This document shows positions 1 through 6,635 of a DNA stretch of 33,037 nt, piece after piece (the stretch's first letter is position 1; each line of letters opens with the position of its first letter). Under the pieces are notes generated by a model. That model was given only the letters and a program-made list of their open reading frames with translations, ran no database searches and was not told where the DNA came from. The position numbers were made by a program, and so were the translations under genes. Source of the stretch: Actinomycetota bacterium (GTDB lineage: Bacteria > Actinomycetota > Actinomycetes > S36-B12 > CAIYMF01); assembly GCA_020161245.1 (NCBI GenBank), contig JAIUOK010000047.1:1-33037 (forward strand). Reading direction: 5' to 3'.

Positions 1-70
1 ACGCGACGAGCTGGTGGTAGCCGGTTACCTGTCGCGGCAGGAGGCGGACCGGTTGGGCGGCAGAACCTAG
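1..70 (+). CDS. 3' end of an unidentified gene (partial)
   Basis: Only the last 22 codons and a TAG stop (68-70) are in the window, read in the frame starting at base 2. The visible tail is hydrophilic and mixed-charge, with the segment LSRQEADRLGG near the end, and has plausible codon use. Its stop overlaps the stop of the convergent minus-strand gene (67-69), a common tail-to-tail arrangement that supports it being real. Too little is present to assign a family. It would lie inside the proposed integrative element if that element extends left of the window. Confidence 0.35.
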   Translation, partial: RDELVVAGYLSRQEADRLGGRT

Positions 71-840
71 TCCTCGCCGTCCCAATCTTCTGCGGCATCG
101 TCGCCCGGCCACGCGGCCAGCACGAGCCCGAGCGCGATCGTCACCAGAAGGGAGAACGGGTCGAAAGCCGGATCTGGCACGAGCGTCATGTACGTGATCA
201 GGATCGGGCTGCTGGCGATGGCGACCAGGAGCATCCGCAGCGTCGCCGCCGGAAGCCGGCTCAGCCGGTCCTCCAGCCCGACGTGCCAGACGGCATCGGC
301 CGCCTCCTGGAGCGCGGCCTCCATCTCCGGTGACAGCTCGACGGGCACCTCGTCGACGAGCAGGTCGACGGCCTCGCGCGCGATGCGCGGCCCGGCCTCG
401 AGGGCCTCGTCGAGGAACGTCTTCGGCAGAGCCGGGAACAGGCCTGCCATCCACGCGGTGTCGACATCAAGCCGCGGCAGGACAGCGCTGAAGTCCGCGA
501 GTCGCAGATGATCCGCGATGCTCTTGCCGACGTTCAGGCGTTCGAGCTGGAAGTTCAGCTTGAGCGTCTCGGCGGCGAACAGCTGCGGAACGAGCTGCAT
601 ACCGGCGAGCTGCTCGCTGAGCCGCAGAGCGGGCAGCGTCGCTGCGGCCAGCGACCGCGCGAGCTGCTCGGACTGGGCCTGGATGCCGAGCGCCCGCTCC
701 ATCGCCTGCTTGGTCTGCAGCTGCTGCGCCTCGAATGCGCGCGCCAGACCGACCATCTGCGGCACGGCCGAGGCTCGCGCGATGTCGCGGAAGGTCGCGC
801 CGAAGTCGGGCAGGCCTCCGGTGATGGCGATGCTGCTCAC
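67..840 (-). CDS. Unknown protein with two C-terminal membrane segments, downstream of integrase
   Basis: I do not recognise a family. The chosen GTG at 838-840 is the first start codon in frame after the integrase stop and gives 257 residues; no good Shine-Dalgarno is visible, so the start is uncertain. The first ~200 residues are soluble, helical-looking and rich in Ala, Leu and Gln, with repeated short segments such as LARAFEAQQLQ and EQLARSLAAATL that could form coiled coils. Two hydrophobic stretches follow near residues 203-223 and 230-247, joined by a short Pro/Asp turn (VPDPAFDP), then an acidic tail ending in DWDGED. This suggests a cytoplasmic helical domain tethered by a membrane hairpin. 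It lies 47 nt after the integrase on the same strand, so it is probably cargo of the element. A defence or toxin-like role is possible but nothing in the sequence proves it. Confidence 0.6.
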   Translation of the reverse strand: MSSIAITGGLPDFGATFRDIARASAVPQMVGLARAFEAQQLQTKQAMERALGIQAQSEQLARSLAAATLPALRLSEQLAGMQLVPQLFAAETLKLNFQLERLNVGKSIADHLRLADFSAVLPRLDVDTAWMAGLFPALPKTFLDEALEAGPRIAREAVDLLVDEVPVELSPEMEAALQEAADAVWHVGLEDRLSRLPAATLRMLLVAIASSPILITYMTLVPDPAFDPFSLLVTIALGLVLAAWPGDDAAEDWDGED

Positions 841-887
841 TCGGACACGGTAGACGGCCTGGCCGACCGGCGTGGGTAACGCGCCGG

Positions 888-2012
888 TCAGCGGTCCTCC
901 CGCGCCGCCTGCGACTGCCAGCCGACGGGTACCTCCGGCCACGTGTAGCCGTCCAGGGCGCCGGGCGCGAGCGGGTGCTCCTCGCCGGTCATCCGGGACT
1001 GCGCCGCGCACACCTCCTCCAGGCTCGCCTTGCTGTAGATGAGGGTGGTCCCGTCCCTGCCGCCCTTGTCCTTGTGCCCGGCGAAGGTCTTGGCGACCGA
1101 GTACCCGTCGATGCGGTCCACGGTGGTGATGGCGGTGTGGCGCAGCCAGTGAAGGCTGACGTTGTCCCGCCGGGCCCAGTCCAGGTGGCCGGCCCAGCGG
1201 GCGTGGAGGGAGTCGATGCGCCGGCCGGTCAGCGGCGCCCCGACGATCTCGCCCGGTCCGGGCTTGTAGCGGAAGACCTTGTCCGTCGCCGCGGTCGCCC
1301 CGCGGCTGCACGCGTGCTCGAGCAGGGCGTGCATGAGGGTGGGGGAGACCGGCTGCTGGCGTCGCTGGTTGTTCTTCTCGTCGAGCACGACCAGGCACCG
1401 CTGCCGGTCCAGGGGCCCGAGCTCGAGGTTGAGCACGCCCTCGCGGCGGGCGCCGGTCTCGAGCACGAAGCGCTCGATCAAGGCGTCGAGGGGGGCGTCC
1501 TTGCCGGTCGCGCGGCTGACCTGGGAGAGCTGGGCGAGCTCGTGGGGGAGCAGCGCCCGGCGGTTGTTGGCCACGCGCCCCGGCTTGGGGACGTCCAAGG
1601 CCGGGTTGGAGCGCAGGAGCTGCTCGTCGCACGCGAGCTTGAACAGGCAGCGGGCCGCGGCCACGAAGTTCTCCCGGGCGCCGTTGCCGCCGTTGCTGTT
1701 CCGACGCTGGACCGCCAGGCGGGGGGCGTCCAGCGCCATCGCCTTGAGGTCCGACACGGTGACCTTGCTCAGCGGCTTGTCCCCGTAGGCGGTCGCAATC
1801 CGGTCCCAGTAGGTGCCGTAGGCGCGCAGCGTGCCCTCGGTCACGGTCGTGCGGGCCTTCTGGACCCAGTCGGCGACGGTGGGGCAGTCGGGGTGGGCGG
1901 GCCCGTGGTCGAGGAAGTAGCGCAGATCTTCGGGGGACAGGCCCATGCTCTCGAGCATGGTGGTGGCCGACTCCAGCTTGCGGACGTCGGCATCGGTCAG
2001 GTCACGCACCAC
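888..2012 (-). CDS. Tyrosine recombinase / phage-type integrase
   Basis: A 374-residue site-specific recombinase that would integrate and excise the element via a covalent 3'-phosphotyrosine. Residues ~40-145 form the SAM-like core-binding domain; the catalytic domain follows. The active-site set is complete: Arg189 in TGAR, Lys213 after the beta-hairpin (DEKNN), His288 and Arg291 in HWLRH, His313 in FAGH, and the nucleophile Tyr326 in TLIYSKAS. The GTG start at 2010-2012 is supported by GAGGTGA at 2019-2025 and overlaps the end of the upstream AbrB-like gene, implying translational coupling. The gene reads away from the tRNA-Leu 3' end about 680 nt away, the usual geometry for integrases that use a tRNA as attB. 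It looks intact, so the element may still be mobile. Confidence 0.93.
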   Translation of the reverse strand: MVRDLTDADVRKLESATTMLESMGLSPEDLRYFLDHGPAHPDCPTVADWVQKARTTVTEGTLRAYGTYWDRIATAYGDKPLSKVTVSDLKAMALDAPRLAVQRRNSNGGNGARENFVAAARCLFKLACDEQLLRSNPALDVPKPGRVANNRRALLPHELAQLSQVSRATGKDAPLDALIERFVLETGARREGVLNLELGPLDRQRCLVVLDEKNNQRRQQPVSPTLMHALLEHACSRGATAATDKVFRYKPGPGEIVGAPLTGRRIDSLHARWAGHLDWARRDNVSLHWLRHTAITTVDRIDGYSVAKTFAGHKDKGGRDGTTLIYSKASLEEVCAAQSRMTGEEHPLAPGALDGYTWPEVPVGWQSQAAREDR

Positions 2013-2541
2013 GTCGGATCACCTCGTCCAGGACACGGGTGCTGGTGATGACCAGCAGACGGGCGGAGGGCTCGGCGGAGAGCACGACCGGGTCGCCCGG
2101 GGCGATGGCGAGGATGTCCCGGTAGGCCAGGAGCAGCAGCAGCCGGCGCCGGCCGTCCAGCGTCGCCGGGCGGCTGAGCACCCCGTGCGGGGCCTCGGTC
2201 GTCGCGGTGAGGCGGTTGCGCCCCAGGGCGAGGTGGACCTGCTGGCCGGCCTCCCAGCCGAGCAGGTCGAGCAGGTCCCGCTCGCTGACGCGTCCCCGGT
2301 CGTCGACGCGGGCGACGCCGTGGTCGTACACGCCGGTGCGGGGCAGCGTGAGGCCGGGCAGGGACGCCTGGGCGTCGAGCGCGGCCCGCTCGGCGCGGGA
2401 TTCGGCGCGGGATTCGGCGGCGGCGCGCTTGCCGGCGGCCATCCGGGCCTGGAAGCGCTCCGCGTCGTGGAGGGCGGCCGCGGCGGACAAGCGCGCCGGG
2501 GGTCGCAAGGGGGCGATGGGAGTGGTGGTCGGGTTCCTCAT
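2002..2541 (-). CDS. AbrB/SpoVT-like two-repeat protein upstream of integrase
   Basis: A 179-residue protein from the ATG at 2539-2541 (an earlier in-frame ATG at 2620-2622 would add 27 low-complexity residues and start at the edge of a hairpin, so it is less likely). The N-terminal third is Ala/Arg-rich and charged. The C-terminal half holds two short beta-rich repeats resembling AbrB swapped hairpins: one around VARVDDRGRVSERDLLDLLG, the second around LDGRRRLLLLLAYRDILAI followed by APGDPVVLSAEP. Such repeats usually bind DNA as dimers, so it may be a regulator or an accessory factor for the integrase; this is inference. Its stop codon lies inside the integrase start region (11-nt overlap), so the two are co-translated. 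No Shine-Dalgarno is visible; a weak -10-like GACGGT sits 7 nt before the ATG. Confidence 0.72.
   Translation of the reverse strand: MRNPTTTPIAPLRPPARLSAAAALHDAERFQARMAAGKRAAAESRAESRAERAALDAQASLPGLTLPRTGVYDHGVARVDDRGRVSERDLLDLLGWEAGQQVHLALGRNRLTATTEAPHGVLSRPATLDGRRRLLLLLAYRDILAIAPGDPVVLSAEPSARLLVITSTRVLDEVIRRGA
2019..2025 (-). promoter_or_regulatory. Ribosome binding site of the integrase
   Basis: GAGGTGA, six nt before the GTG start, lies inside the 3' end of the AbrB-like gene. It decides the integrase start and makes translational coupling likely. Confidence 0.6.
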
Positions 2542-2623
2542 GGCGGGCACCGTCCGAGGCGCCGCCGGGCCGCCAGCCGCCCCGTGACGTGGTGCCGACG
2601 GGAGGGCAGCGACCGCCTGCATG

Positions 2624-2667
2624 ACGAGCGGGGCCGACCCGGGACGATCCCGGGTGGCCCCGCTCGT
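2624..2667 (-). terminator. Strong hairpin between tRNA-Leu and the integrase operon
   Basis: Arms 2624-2644 and 2648-2667 pair over 20 bp with a single bulged G (2636) and a 3-nt loop. It contains ACCCGGGA/TCCCGGGT inside ACGAGCGGGGCC/GGCCCCGCTCGT. No U-tract follows, as is common for terminators in high-GC actinobacteria. Its position just past the tRNA 3' end suggests it stops tRNA transcription before the AbrB-integrase operon. A recombination-related role is also possible. Confidence 0.55.
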
Positions 2668-2669
2668 GT

Positions 2670-2687
2670 CGTGGGACTGGCCCCACG
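2670..2687. repeat. Short inverted repeat next to tRNA-Leu 3' end
   Basis: CGTGGG (2670-2675) and CCCACG (2682-2687) form a 6-bp stem with a 6-nt loop, immediately beside the encoded CCA end of the tRNA. It could be a processing hairpin, part of the terminator region, or an integrase arm site. The role is not resolved by sequence. Confidence 0.3.
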
Positions 2688-2690
2688 TGG

Positions 2691-2777
2691 TGGTGTCCGA
2701 GGGGGGACTTGAACCCCCATGCCCTTGCGGGCACTAGCACCTCAAGCTAGCGCGTCTGCCTATTCCGCCACCCGGAC
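2691..2777 (-). tRNA. tRNA-Leu (anticodon GAG)
   Basis: An 87-nt class II tRNA on the minus strand. The acceptor stem pairs GTCCGGG with CTCGGAC (one G-U), with discriminator A and a genome-encoded CCA (TGG at 2691-2693 on the plus strand). The anticodon stem CTAGC/GCTAG closes the loop TTGAGGT, giving anticodon GAG, which reads CUC/CUU leucine codons. A long variable arm (TGCCCGCAAGGGCA) is typical of tRNA-Leu. The T arm contains GTTCAAGTC. The adjacent integrase suggests that the 3' half is an attachment site. Confidence 0.97.
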
Positions 2778-2860
2778 AGCGTCTCCGCCCGGCAACCCGG
2801 TCGGCGACCCCGGAACTATACAACGGTCGATCGGCGGGGCCGAAATCGGACCGGGTGGTC

Positions 2861-2866
2861 CACGAT
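2861..2866 (+). promoter_or_regulatory. Putative -10 box for leaderless M20 peptidase transcript
   Basis: CACGAT lies 6 nt before the GTG at 2873, with no Shine-Dalgarno between. The same hexamer and spacing precede the corA-like gene. It differs from TANNNT only at position 1, so confidence is modest. Confidence 0.4.
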
Positions 2867-2872
2867 GGTCCC

Positions 2873-4228
2873 GTGACCGACACGAGCGCCGCCGCGACCG
2901 TCCTGCCCGAGCCCCTGCCCGACGCGGAGGCCGAGGTCGTCGACCTGTGCGCCGAGCTGATCCGGATCGACTCCAGCAACTTCGGCGACGGGTCCGGGCC
3001 GGGCGAGGCCGAGGCGGCCGCGTACGTCGCCGAGCGCCTGCGCGAGGTGGGGCTCGACCCCGAGGTCTTCTCGTGCGGGCCGCGGCGCGACGGCGTCGTC
3101 GTCCGGATCCCCGGACGCGACCGCAGCCGCGGCGCGCTGCTGCTGCATGTGCACCTCGACGTCGTGCCCGCGCAGGCCGACGACTGGACCGTGCCGCCGT
3201 TCGCGGCGGAGACCGCCGAGGATCTCGGCGTCGAGATGCTCTGGGGCCGCGGCGCCGTCGACATGAAGGACATGTGCGCCATGACGCTCGCCACTGTGCG
3301 GTCGTGGGCGCGGGGCGGGGTGTCGCCGGAGCGCGACGTCGTCGTGCTGTTCCTCCCGGACGAGGAGGCCGGCGGCTGGGTGGGCTCGCACCAGCTGGTG
3401 GAGCACCGCCGCGACATCTTCGAGGGCGTCACCGAGGCGGTCGGCGAGGTCGGCGGCTTCTCCATGACCGTCCGCGACGACCTGCGGCTCTACCTCGTGC
3501 AGACCGCGGAGAAGGGCATCGGGTGGCTGCGCCTCAAGGCCGCCGGCCGCGCGGGCCACGGCTCGATGCTCAACGACGACAACGCCGTCACCGCGCTGTG
3601 CGAGGCGGTCGCCCGCATCGGCGCCATCGACTACCCCGTGCACGTGACGCCGGCGGTGCGCGACTTCCTCGCCGTCCTGTCCGACGCCACCGGCGCGCAG
3701 CTCGACCCCGACGACATCGAGGGGACGCTCGCCAAGCTCGGCCCGATGGCCCGCCTCGTCGGCGCGACGCTGAAGAACACGGTGAACCCGACGATGCTCT
3801 CGGCCGGCTACAAGGCCAACGTCATCCCCGGCAGCGCGGAGGCCGCTGTCGACATGCGGTTCCTCCCCGGCTACGAGGAGGAGGCCTTCGCGCGCATCGA
3901 CGAGGCGCTCGGCGACAAGGTCGTCCGCGAGTTCATCAACCACGACATCGCGCTGGAGACGACCTTCGACGGGCCGTCGATCGATCTCATGGCGGCCGCG
4001 CTCAAGGCCGAGGACGAGCACGCCGTCGCCGTGCCGTACATGCTCAGCGGCGGCACCGACGCGAAGGCCTTCAGCACCCTCGGCATCCGCTGCTACGGCT
4101 TCGCGCCGCTGCAGCTGCCGCCGGCGCTCGACTTCGGCGCGCTGTTCCACGGCGTCGACGAGCGGGTGCCGGTGGACGCGCTGCGCTTCGGCACCCGGGT
4201 GCTGGGCCGCTTCCTGCGCGCGGTGTGA
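2873..4228 (+). CDS. M20 family metallopeptidase (DapE/ArgE/CPG2-like)
   Basis: A 451-residue di-zinc amidohydrolase of the cytoplasm, expected to cleave a C-terminal or acyl-amino acid amide bond; the substrate cannot be read from the sequence. Metal and catalytic residues are present: His94 and Asp96 in HVHLDVVP, the bridging Asp130 in GRGAVDMKD, catalytic Glu164 and ligand Glu165 in LPDEEAGG, and a C-terminal His in ALFHGVDE. The dimerisation (lid) insert covers roughly residues 215-335 and includes GRAGHGS. The GTG at 2873 is chosen because homologues start near here and a -10-like box lies 6 nt upstream; an ATG at 2855 would add six residues. Position beside DUF5703 and uppP matches mycobacterial dapE2 (Rv2141c), but that does not prove succinyl-DAP activity. 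Confidence 0.9.
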   Translation: MTDTSAAATVLPEPLPDAEAEVVDLCAELIRIDSSNFGDGSGPGEAEAAAYVAERLREVGLDPEVFSCGPRRDGVVVRIPGRDRSRGALLLHVHLDVVPAQADDWTVPPFAAETAEDLGVEMLWGRGAVDMKDMCAMTLATVRSWARGGVSPERDVVVLFLPDEEAGGWVGSHQLVEHRRDIFEGVTEAVGEVGGFSMTVRDDLRLYLVQTAEKGIGWLRLKAAGRAGHGSMLNDDNAVTALCEAVARIGAIDYPVHVTPAVRDFLAVLSDATGAQLDPDDIEGTLAKLGPMARLVGATLKNTVNPTMLSAGYKANVIPGSAEAAVDMRFLPGYEEEAFARIDEALGDKVVREFINHDIALETTFDGPSIDLMAAALKAEDEHAVAVPYMLSGGTDAKAFSTLGIRCYGFAPLQLPPALDFGALFHGVDERVPVDALRFGTRVLGRFLRAV

Positions 4229-4243
4229 GGCAGCTGGGCCTCA
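4226..4243. terminator. Short bidirectional hairpin joining two convergent stop codons
   Basis: TGAGGC (4226-4231) and GCCTCA (4238-4243) form a perfect 6-bp stem with a 6-nt loop. The stem contains the stop codons of both convergent genes. It is short, so termination strength is uncertain. Confidence 0.35.
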
Positions 4244-4441
4244 GGCGGTGCGCGGCACGCGGATGATCCGTCGGCGCAGCCACACCCGACGGCGGCCGTC
4301 GGGGTAGAGCACCAGCCGTGCGAGCTCCCACTGGCCGTGCTCGGCGAGCTCGGTGAGGGCGGCGCGCGCCGCGTCGCGCTTGGTGCCGCGGGGGAGGGTG
4401 AGCTCGCGGTACTCCCACGTGGACGCCCGGTTCGCCGCCAT
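4241..4441 (-). CDS. DUF5703 family small protein
   Basis: A 66-residue protein matching the actinobacterial DUF5703 pattern: an aromatic start (TWEYREL), then TLPRGTKRDAAR, a central helix ending in HGQWELARLVLYPDG, and a very basic tail RRRVWLRRRIIRV. No enzyme motif or membrane segment is visible, and the function is unknown. The Arg-rich strand could bind nucleic acid or another acidic partner (inference). The mycobacterial counterpart (Rv2137c, from memory) sits next to uppP, so its location here agrees. It is convergent with the M20 gene with only 12 nt between the two stop codons. Confidence 0.85.
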   Translation of the reverse strand: MAANRASTWEYRELTLPRGTKRDAARAALTELAEHGQWELARLVLYPDGRRRVWLRRRIIRVPRTA

Positions 4442-4526
4442 GCCTCATGCTGGCACAGGCCGGCGGCCGCGCACGGGAGCACCCCGGGACGTCGGGCCCG
4501 GAGTCATCAGGACGGCGTCGTGGGGG

Positions 4527-5507
4527 CTACGCCGTCAGCAGTGCGGCGAGGCGCGTCCGGCGCGGGCGGTCGGGCCCGGAGGCGATGGCCTGGCCCAGGG
4601 CTACCGGGTCGCTGCCGTGCACCACCGACACGTGGCGCGCGCCGCAGCGCAGACCCGCGTAGACGAGCGCACGGGTGAGCCCAGGCCCGGGCGGGCCGAG
4701 GACGACCACGGCGGCGGGCACCGCGAGGTCGGCGGCCGACGCGTCGAGCGGGAGCACCCGGGGCGCGGTGCCTTGGAACGAGGCGAGCACGGCCCCGGTC
4801 TCTACGGATCCGGGACCGAGCAGCACGGCGACGTCGGCCGGCCCGTTGCCGAAGGCGCGCGGGATCGACGTCGAGACCAGCTGCTCCACCCGGACGACGG
4901 CCTCCTCCGGCGAGCCGACGCGCACCTCGACCACCGAGCGGTCGTCGCGGGCGGTGGAGAACCAGCGGCCCGCCGCCACGTCGGTGCGGGCACGGTCGAG
5001 GGCGCTGCGCGGCGGGGGACCCTCGGCCTTGAGCACCGGGCACGAGCCGGTCGAGGCGAGGTCGAGCGCCACGGCGCCGGGCACGGGCCCGAGAGGCAGG
5101 GCCGGGTCGAGGCAGAGCGCGAGGACGGCGTCCTCCTGCAGGTCCTCGACCGCGGCGAGCACCTCCTCGACGCCGAGCCGGTGCGCGTCGTCGAGCACCA
5201 CGGCGGGCACGCCGCCGAGCGCCTGGTCGAGGGAGCGCCTGCGGGCGTCGGGATCGGGACCCGCGACCACGGCGAGACGGTTCTCGGCGGCGAGGGAGAG
5301 CAGGCCGTCGGCGAGCAGCTCCTCGGCCTCGGCGAGCTCGGTCAGCGCCAGCGCGGGCGCGCCTGCGTACTCGACGTCGACAGCAGAACCGTCGGCGAGA
5401 GCGGCGTCGACATCGGCCTGGGAGCACGACCGCAGGACGACGTCGAGCGGCAGGACGGTGTGCCCTGCGCGCGCCGCGGCGCCCAGCAGGTCGGCGACGG
5501 CGCTCAG
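4527..5507 (-). CDS. Degenerate RecD/UvrD-like helicase-fold protein (likely CTG start)
   Basis: About 326 residues. The order of motifs resembles a RecD-like helicase that has lost its catalytic residues. LAVVAGPDPDARRRS stands where a Walker A loop would be but lacks GxxxxGK[ST]. AVVLDDAHRL resembles Walker B with DD in place of DE. The C-terminal LTRALVYAGLRCGARHVSVVHG matches the UvrD_C_2-type strand-helix-strand (compare LTRxxxYTAxTRA). No ATG, GTG or TTG occurs in frame near the beginning. A CTG at 5505-5507 overlaps the aldo/keto reductase stop as CTGA, the usual coupled-start pattern, so I chose it. ATPase or helicase activity is unlikely; a DNA-binding or structural role is possible. 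It forms an operon with the upstream reductase. Confidence 0.7.
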   Translation of the reverse strand: MSAVADLLGAAARAGHTVLPLDVVLRSCSQADVDAALADGSAVDVEYAGAPALALTELAEAEELLADGLLSLAAENRLAVVAGPDPDARRRSLDQALGGVPAVVLDDAHRLGVEEVLAAVEDLQEDAVLALCLDPALPLGPVPGAVALDLASTGSCPVLKAEGPPPRSALDRARTDVAAGRWFSTARDDRSVVEVRVGSPEEAVVRVEQLVSTSIPRAFGNGPADVAVLLGPGSVETGAVLASFQGTAPRVLPLDASAADLAVPAAVVVLGPPGPGLTRALVYAGLRCGARHVSVVHGSDPVALGQAIASGPDRPRRTRLAALLTA

Positions 5508-6481
5508 CGCCGGTTCCAGCCGTCGTCGGGGTAGCCCCGCTCGGGCTCGGACACCTCGTCGAGCGCGGACACGATCTCCTCGGGGAGGTCGAGGTCCTCG
5601 ACGGTGAGGGCGCCGCGCAGCTGCGCGGCCGTCCGGGCGCCCAGGATCGGGGCGACGACGCCCGGCCGGTCGCGCACCCAGGCGATCGCCACCTCGAGGG
5701 GGGCGACACCCAGCCCCTCGGCGGCTGTGCAGACGGCGTCGACGACTGCCCGCGAGCGGGAGTCGAGGTAGGGCGACACGAACGACGAGAAGTGCGACGA
5801 CGCACCGCGGCTGTCGGCGGGGGTTCCGTAGCGGTACTTGCCGGTGAGGACGCCGCGCCCGAGCGGCGACCAGGGGAGCAGGCCGAGGCCGGCATCGGCG
5901 GCGGCCGGTACGACCTCGCGCTCGATGCCGCGCTGGAGCAGCGAGTACTCGACCTGGGTCGAGACGAGCGGGGCTGCGCCGGGCTTGGCCGACTGCAGCG
6001 CCGCGGCCTTCGCGGTCTGCCAGCCGCTGTAGTTGGAGATGCCGGCGTAGCGCGCGCGGCCGGAGGCGACGGCGGCGTCGACCGCCGAGAGGGTCTCCTC
6101 GAGCGGAGTGCGGGCGTCCCAGGCGTGCAGCTGCCAGAGGTCGACATGGTCGAGGCCGAGGCGCTTCAGCGAGGCGTCGAGGGCCTGGAGCAGGTGGCCG
6201 CGCGAGGCGTCGAACCGGCGCTCGGAGCCCGGCCGCGACACGGCCTTCGTGGCCACCACGACGGACTCGCGCCCGACCTCCTCGACGAGGCGGCCGACGA
6301 TCTGCTCGGAGAGGCCGTCGGCGTAGACGTCGGCGGTGTCGACCAGGGTGCCGCCCTGCTCGACGAACGCGACGAGCTGGTCGCGGGCCTCGTGCTCGTC
6401 GGTGTCGCGGCCCCACGTCATCGTGCCGAGCCCGAGCCGCGAGACGAGCAGGCCGGACCGGCCGACGGGACGCAGCTGCAT
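5504..6481 (-). CDS. Aldo/keto reductase
   Basis: A 325-residue NADPH-dependent oxidoreductase of the AKR superfamily, cytosolic, reducing an unknown carbonyl. The catalytic tetrad is visible: Asp48 (LVDTADVY), Tyr53, Lys79 (VVATKA) and His119 (LWQLHAWD). The cofactor-binding C-terminal part includes LPWSPLGRGVLTGKY and the VAPILGART loop. The ATG at 6479-6481 is set by the conserved N-terminus (MQLRPVGRSGLLVSRLGLGT) and by a TAGGGT box 7 nt upstream, which suggests a leaderless message. It overlaps the downstream RecD-like gene by 4 nt (CTGA) and is divergent from the LLM oxidoreductase. Confidence 0.94.
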   Translation of the reverse strand: MQLRPVGRSGLLVSRLGLGTMTWGRDTDEHEARDQLVAFVEQGGTLVDTADVYADGLSEQIVGRLVEEVGRESVVVATKAVSRPGSERRFDASRGHLLQALDASLKRLGLDHVDLWQLHAWDARTPLEETLSAVDAAVASGRARYAGISNYSGWQTAKAAALQSAKPGAAPLVSTQVEYSLLQRGIEREVVPAAADAGLGLLPWSPLGRGVLTGKYRYGTPADSRGASSHFSSFVSPYLDSRSRAVVDAVCTAAEGLGVAPLEVAIAWVRDRPGVVAPILGARTAAQLRGALTVEDLDLPEEIVSALDEVSEPERGYPDDGWNRR

Positions 6482-6488
6482 GCCGCCG

Positions 6489-6494
6489 ACCCTA
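6489..6494 (-). promoter_or_regulatory. -10 box of aldo/keto reductase operon
   Basis: TAGGGT on the minus strand, 7 nt before the ATG, with no Shine-Dalgarno. This predicts a transcript starting at or next to the start codon. Confidence 0.5.
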
Positions 6495-6550
6495 CCGAGC
6501 CCGGGCCGCCTGCCTGCGCCGCGACTCACAGGGGCCGGGGAACCCTTCGA

Positions 6551-6570
6551 CGGGGCCCCGCCGTTAGGCT
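6551..6570 (+). promoter_or_regulatory. Promoter of the LLM-uppP operon
   Basis: TAGGCT (6565-6570) is a -10 match about 65 nt before the ATG at 6636, so this gene, unlike most here, should have a leader. A 10-bp palindrome CGGGGCCCCG (6551-6560) lies just upstream of the -10 and could be an operator. The gene also has a purine-rich ribosome site, GAGAGAGGG, before its ATG. Confidence 0.4.
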
Positions 6571-6635
6571 CGCCGGGACGGACCCGATGTCCGGCCACGC
6601 GGCTCGCCGCGGCACCGATGAGAGAGGGCGGCCGA

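Noticed and set aside
1..2690. Second copy of the tRNA-Leu 3' end (attachment repeat) inside the window
   Set aside because: Only an 8-nt chance match (GTCCGAGG near 2557) was found, too short to be an attachment site. The other boundary must lie outside, if it exists.
6336..6635. N-terminal extension of the LLM oxidoreductase
   Set aside because: The open frame continues upstream, but it runs through the divergent promoter and into the opposite reductase gene. The family N-terminus and a ribosome site fix the start at 6636.
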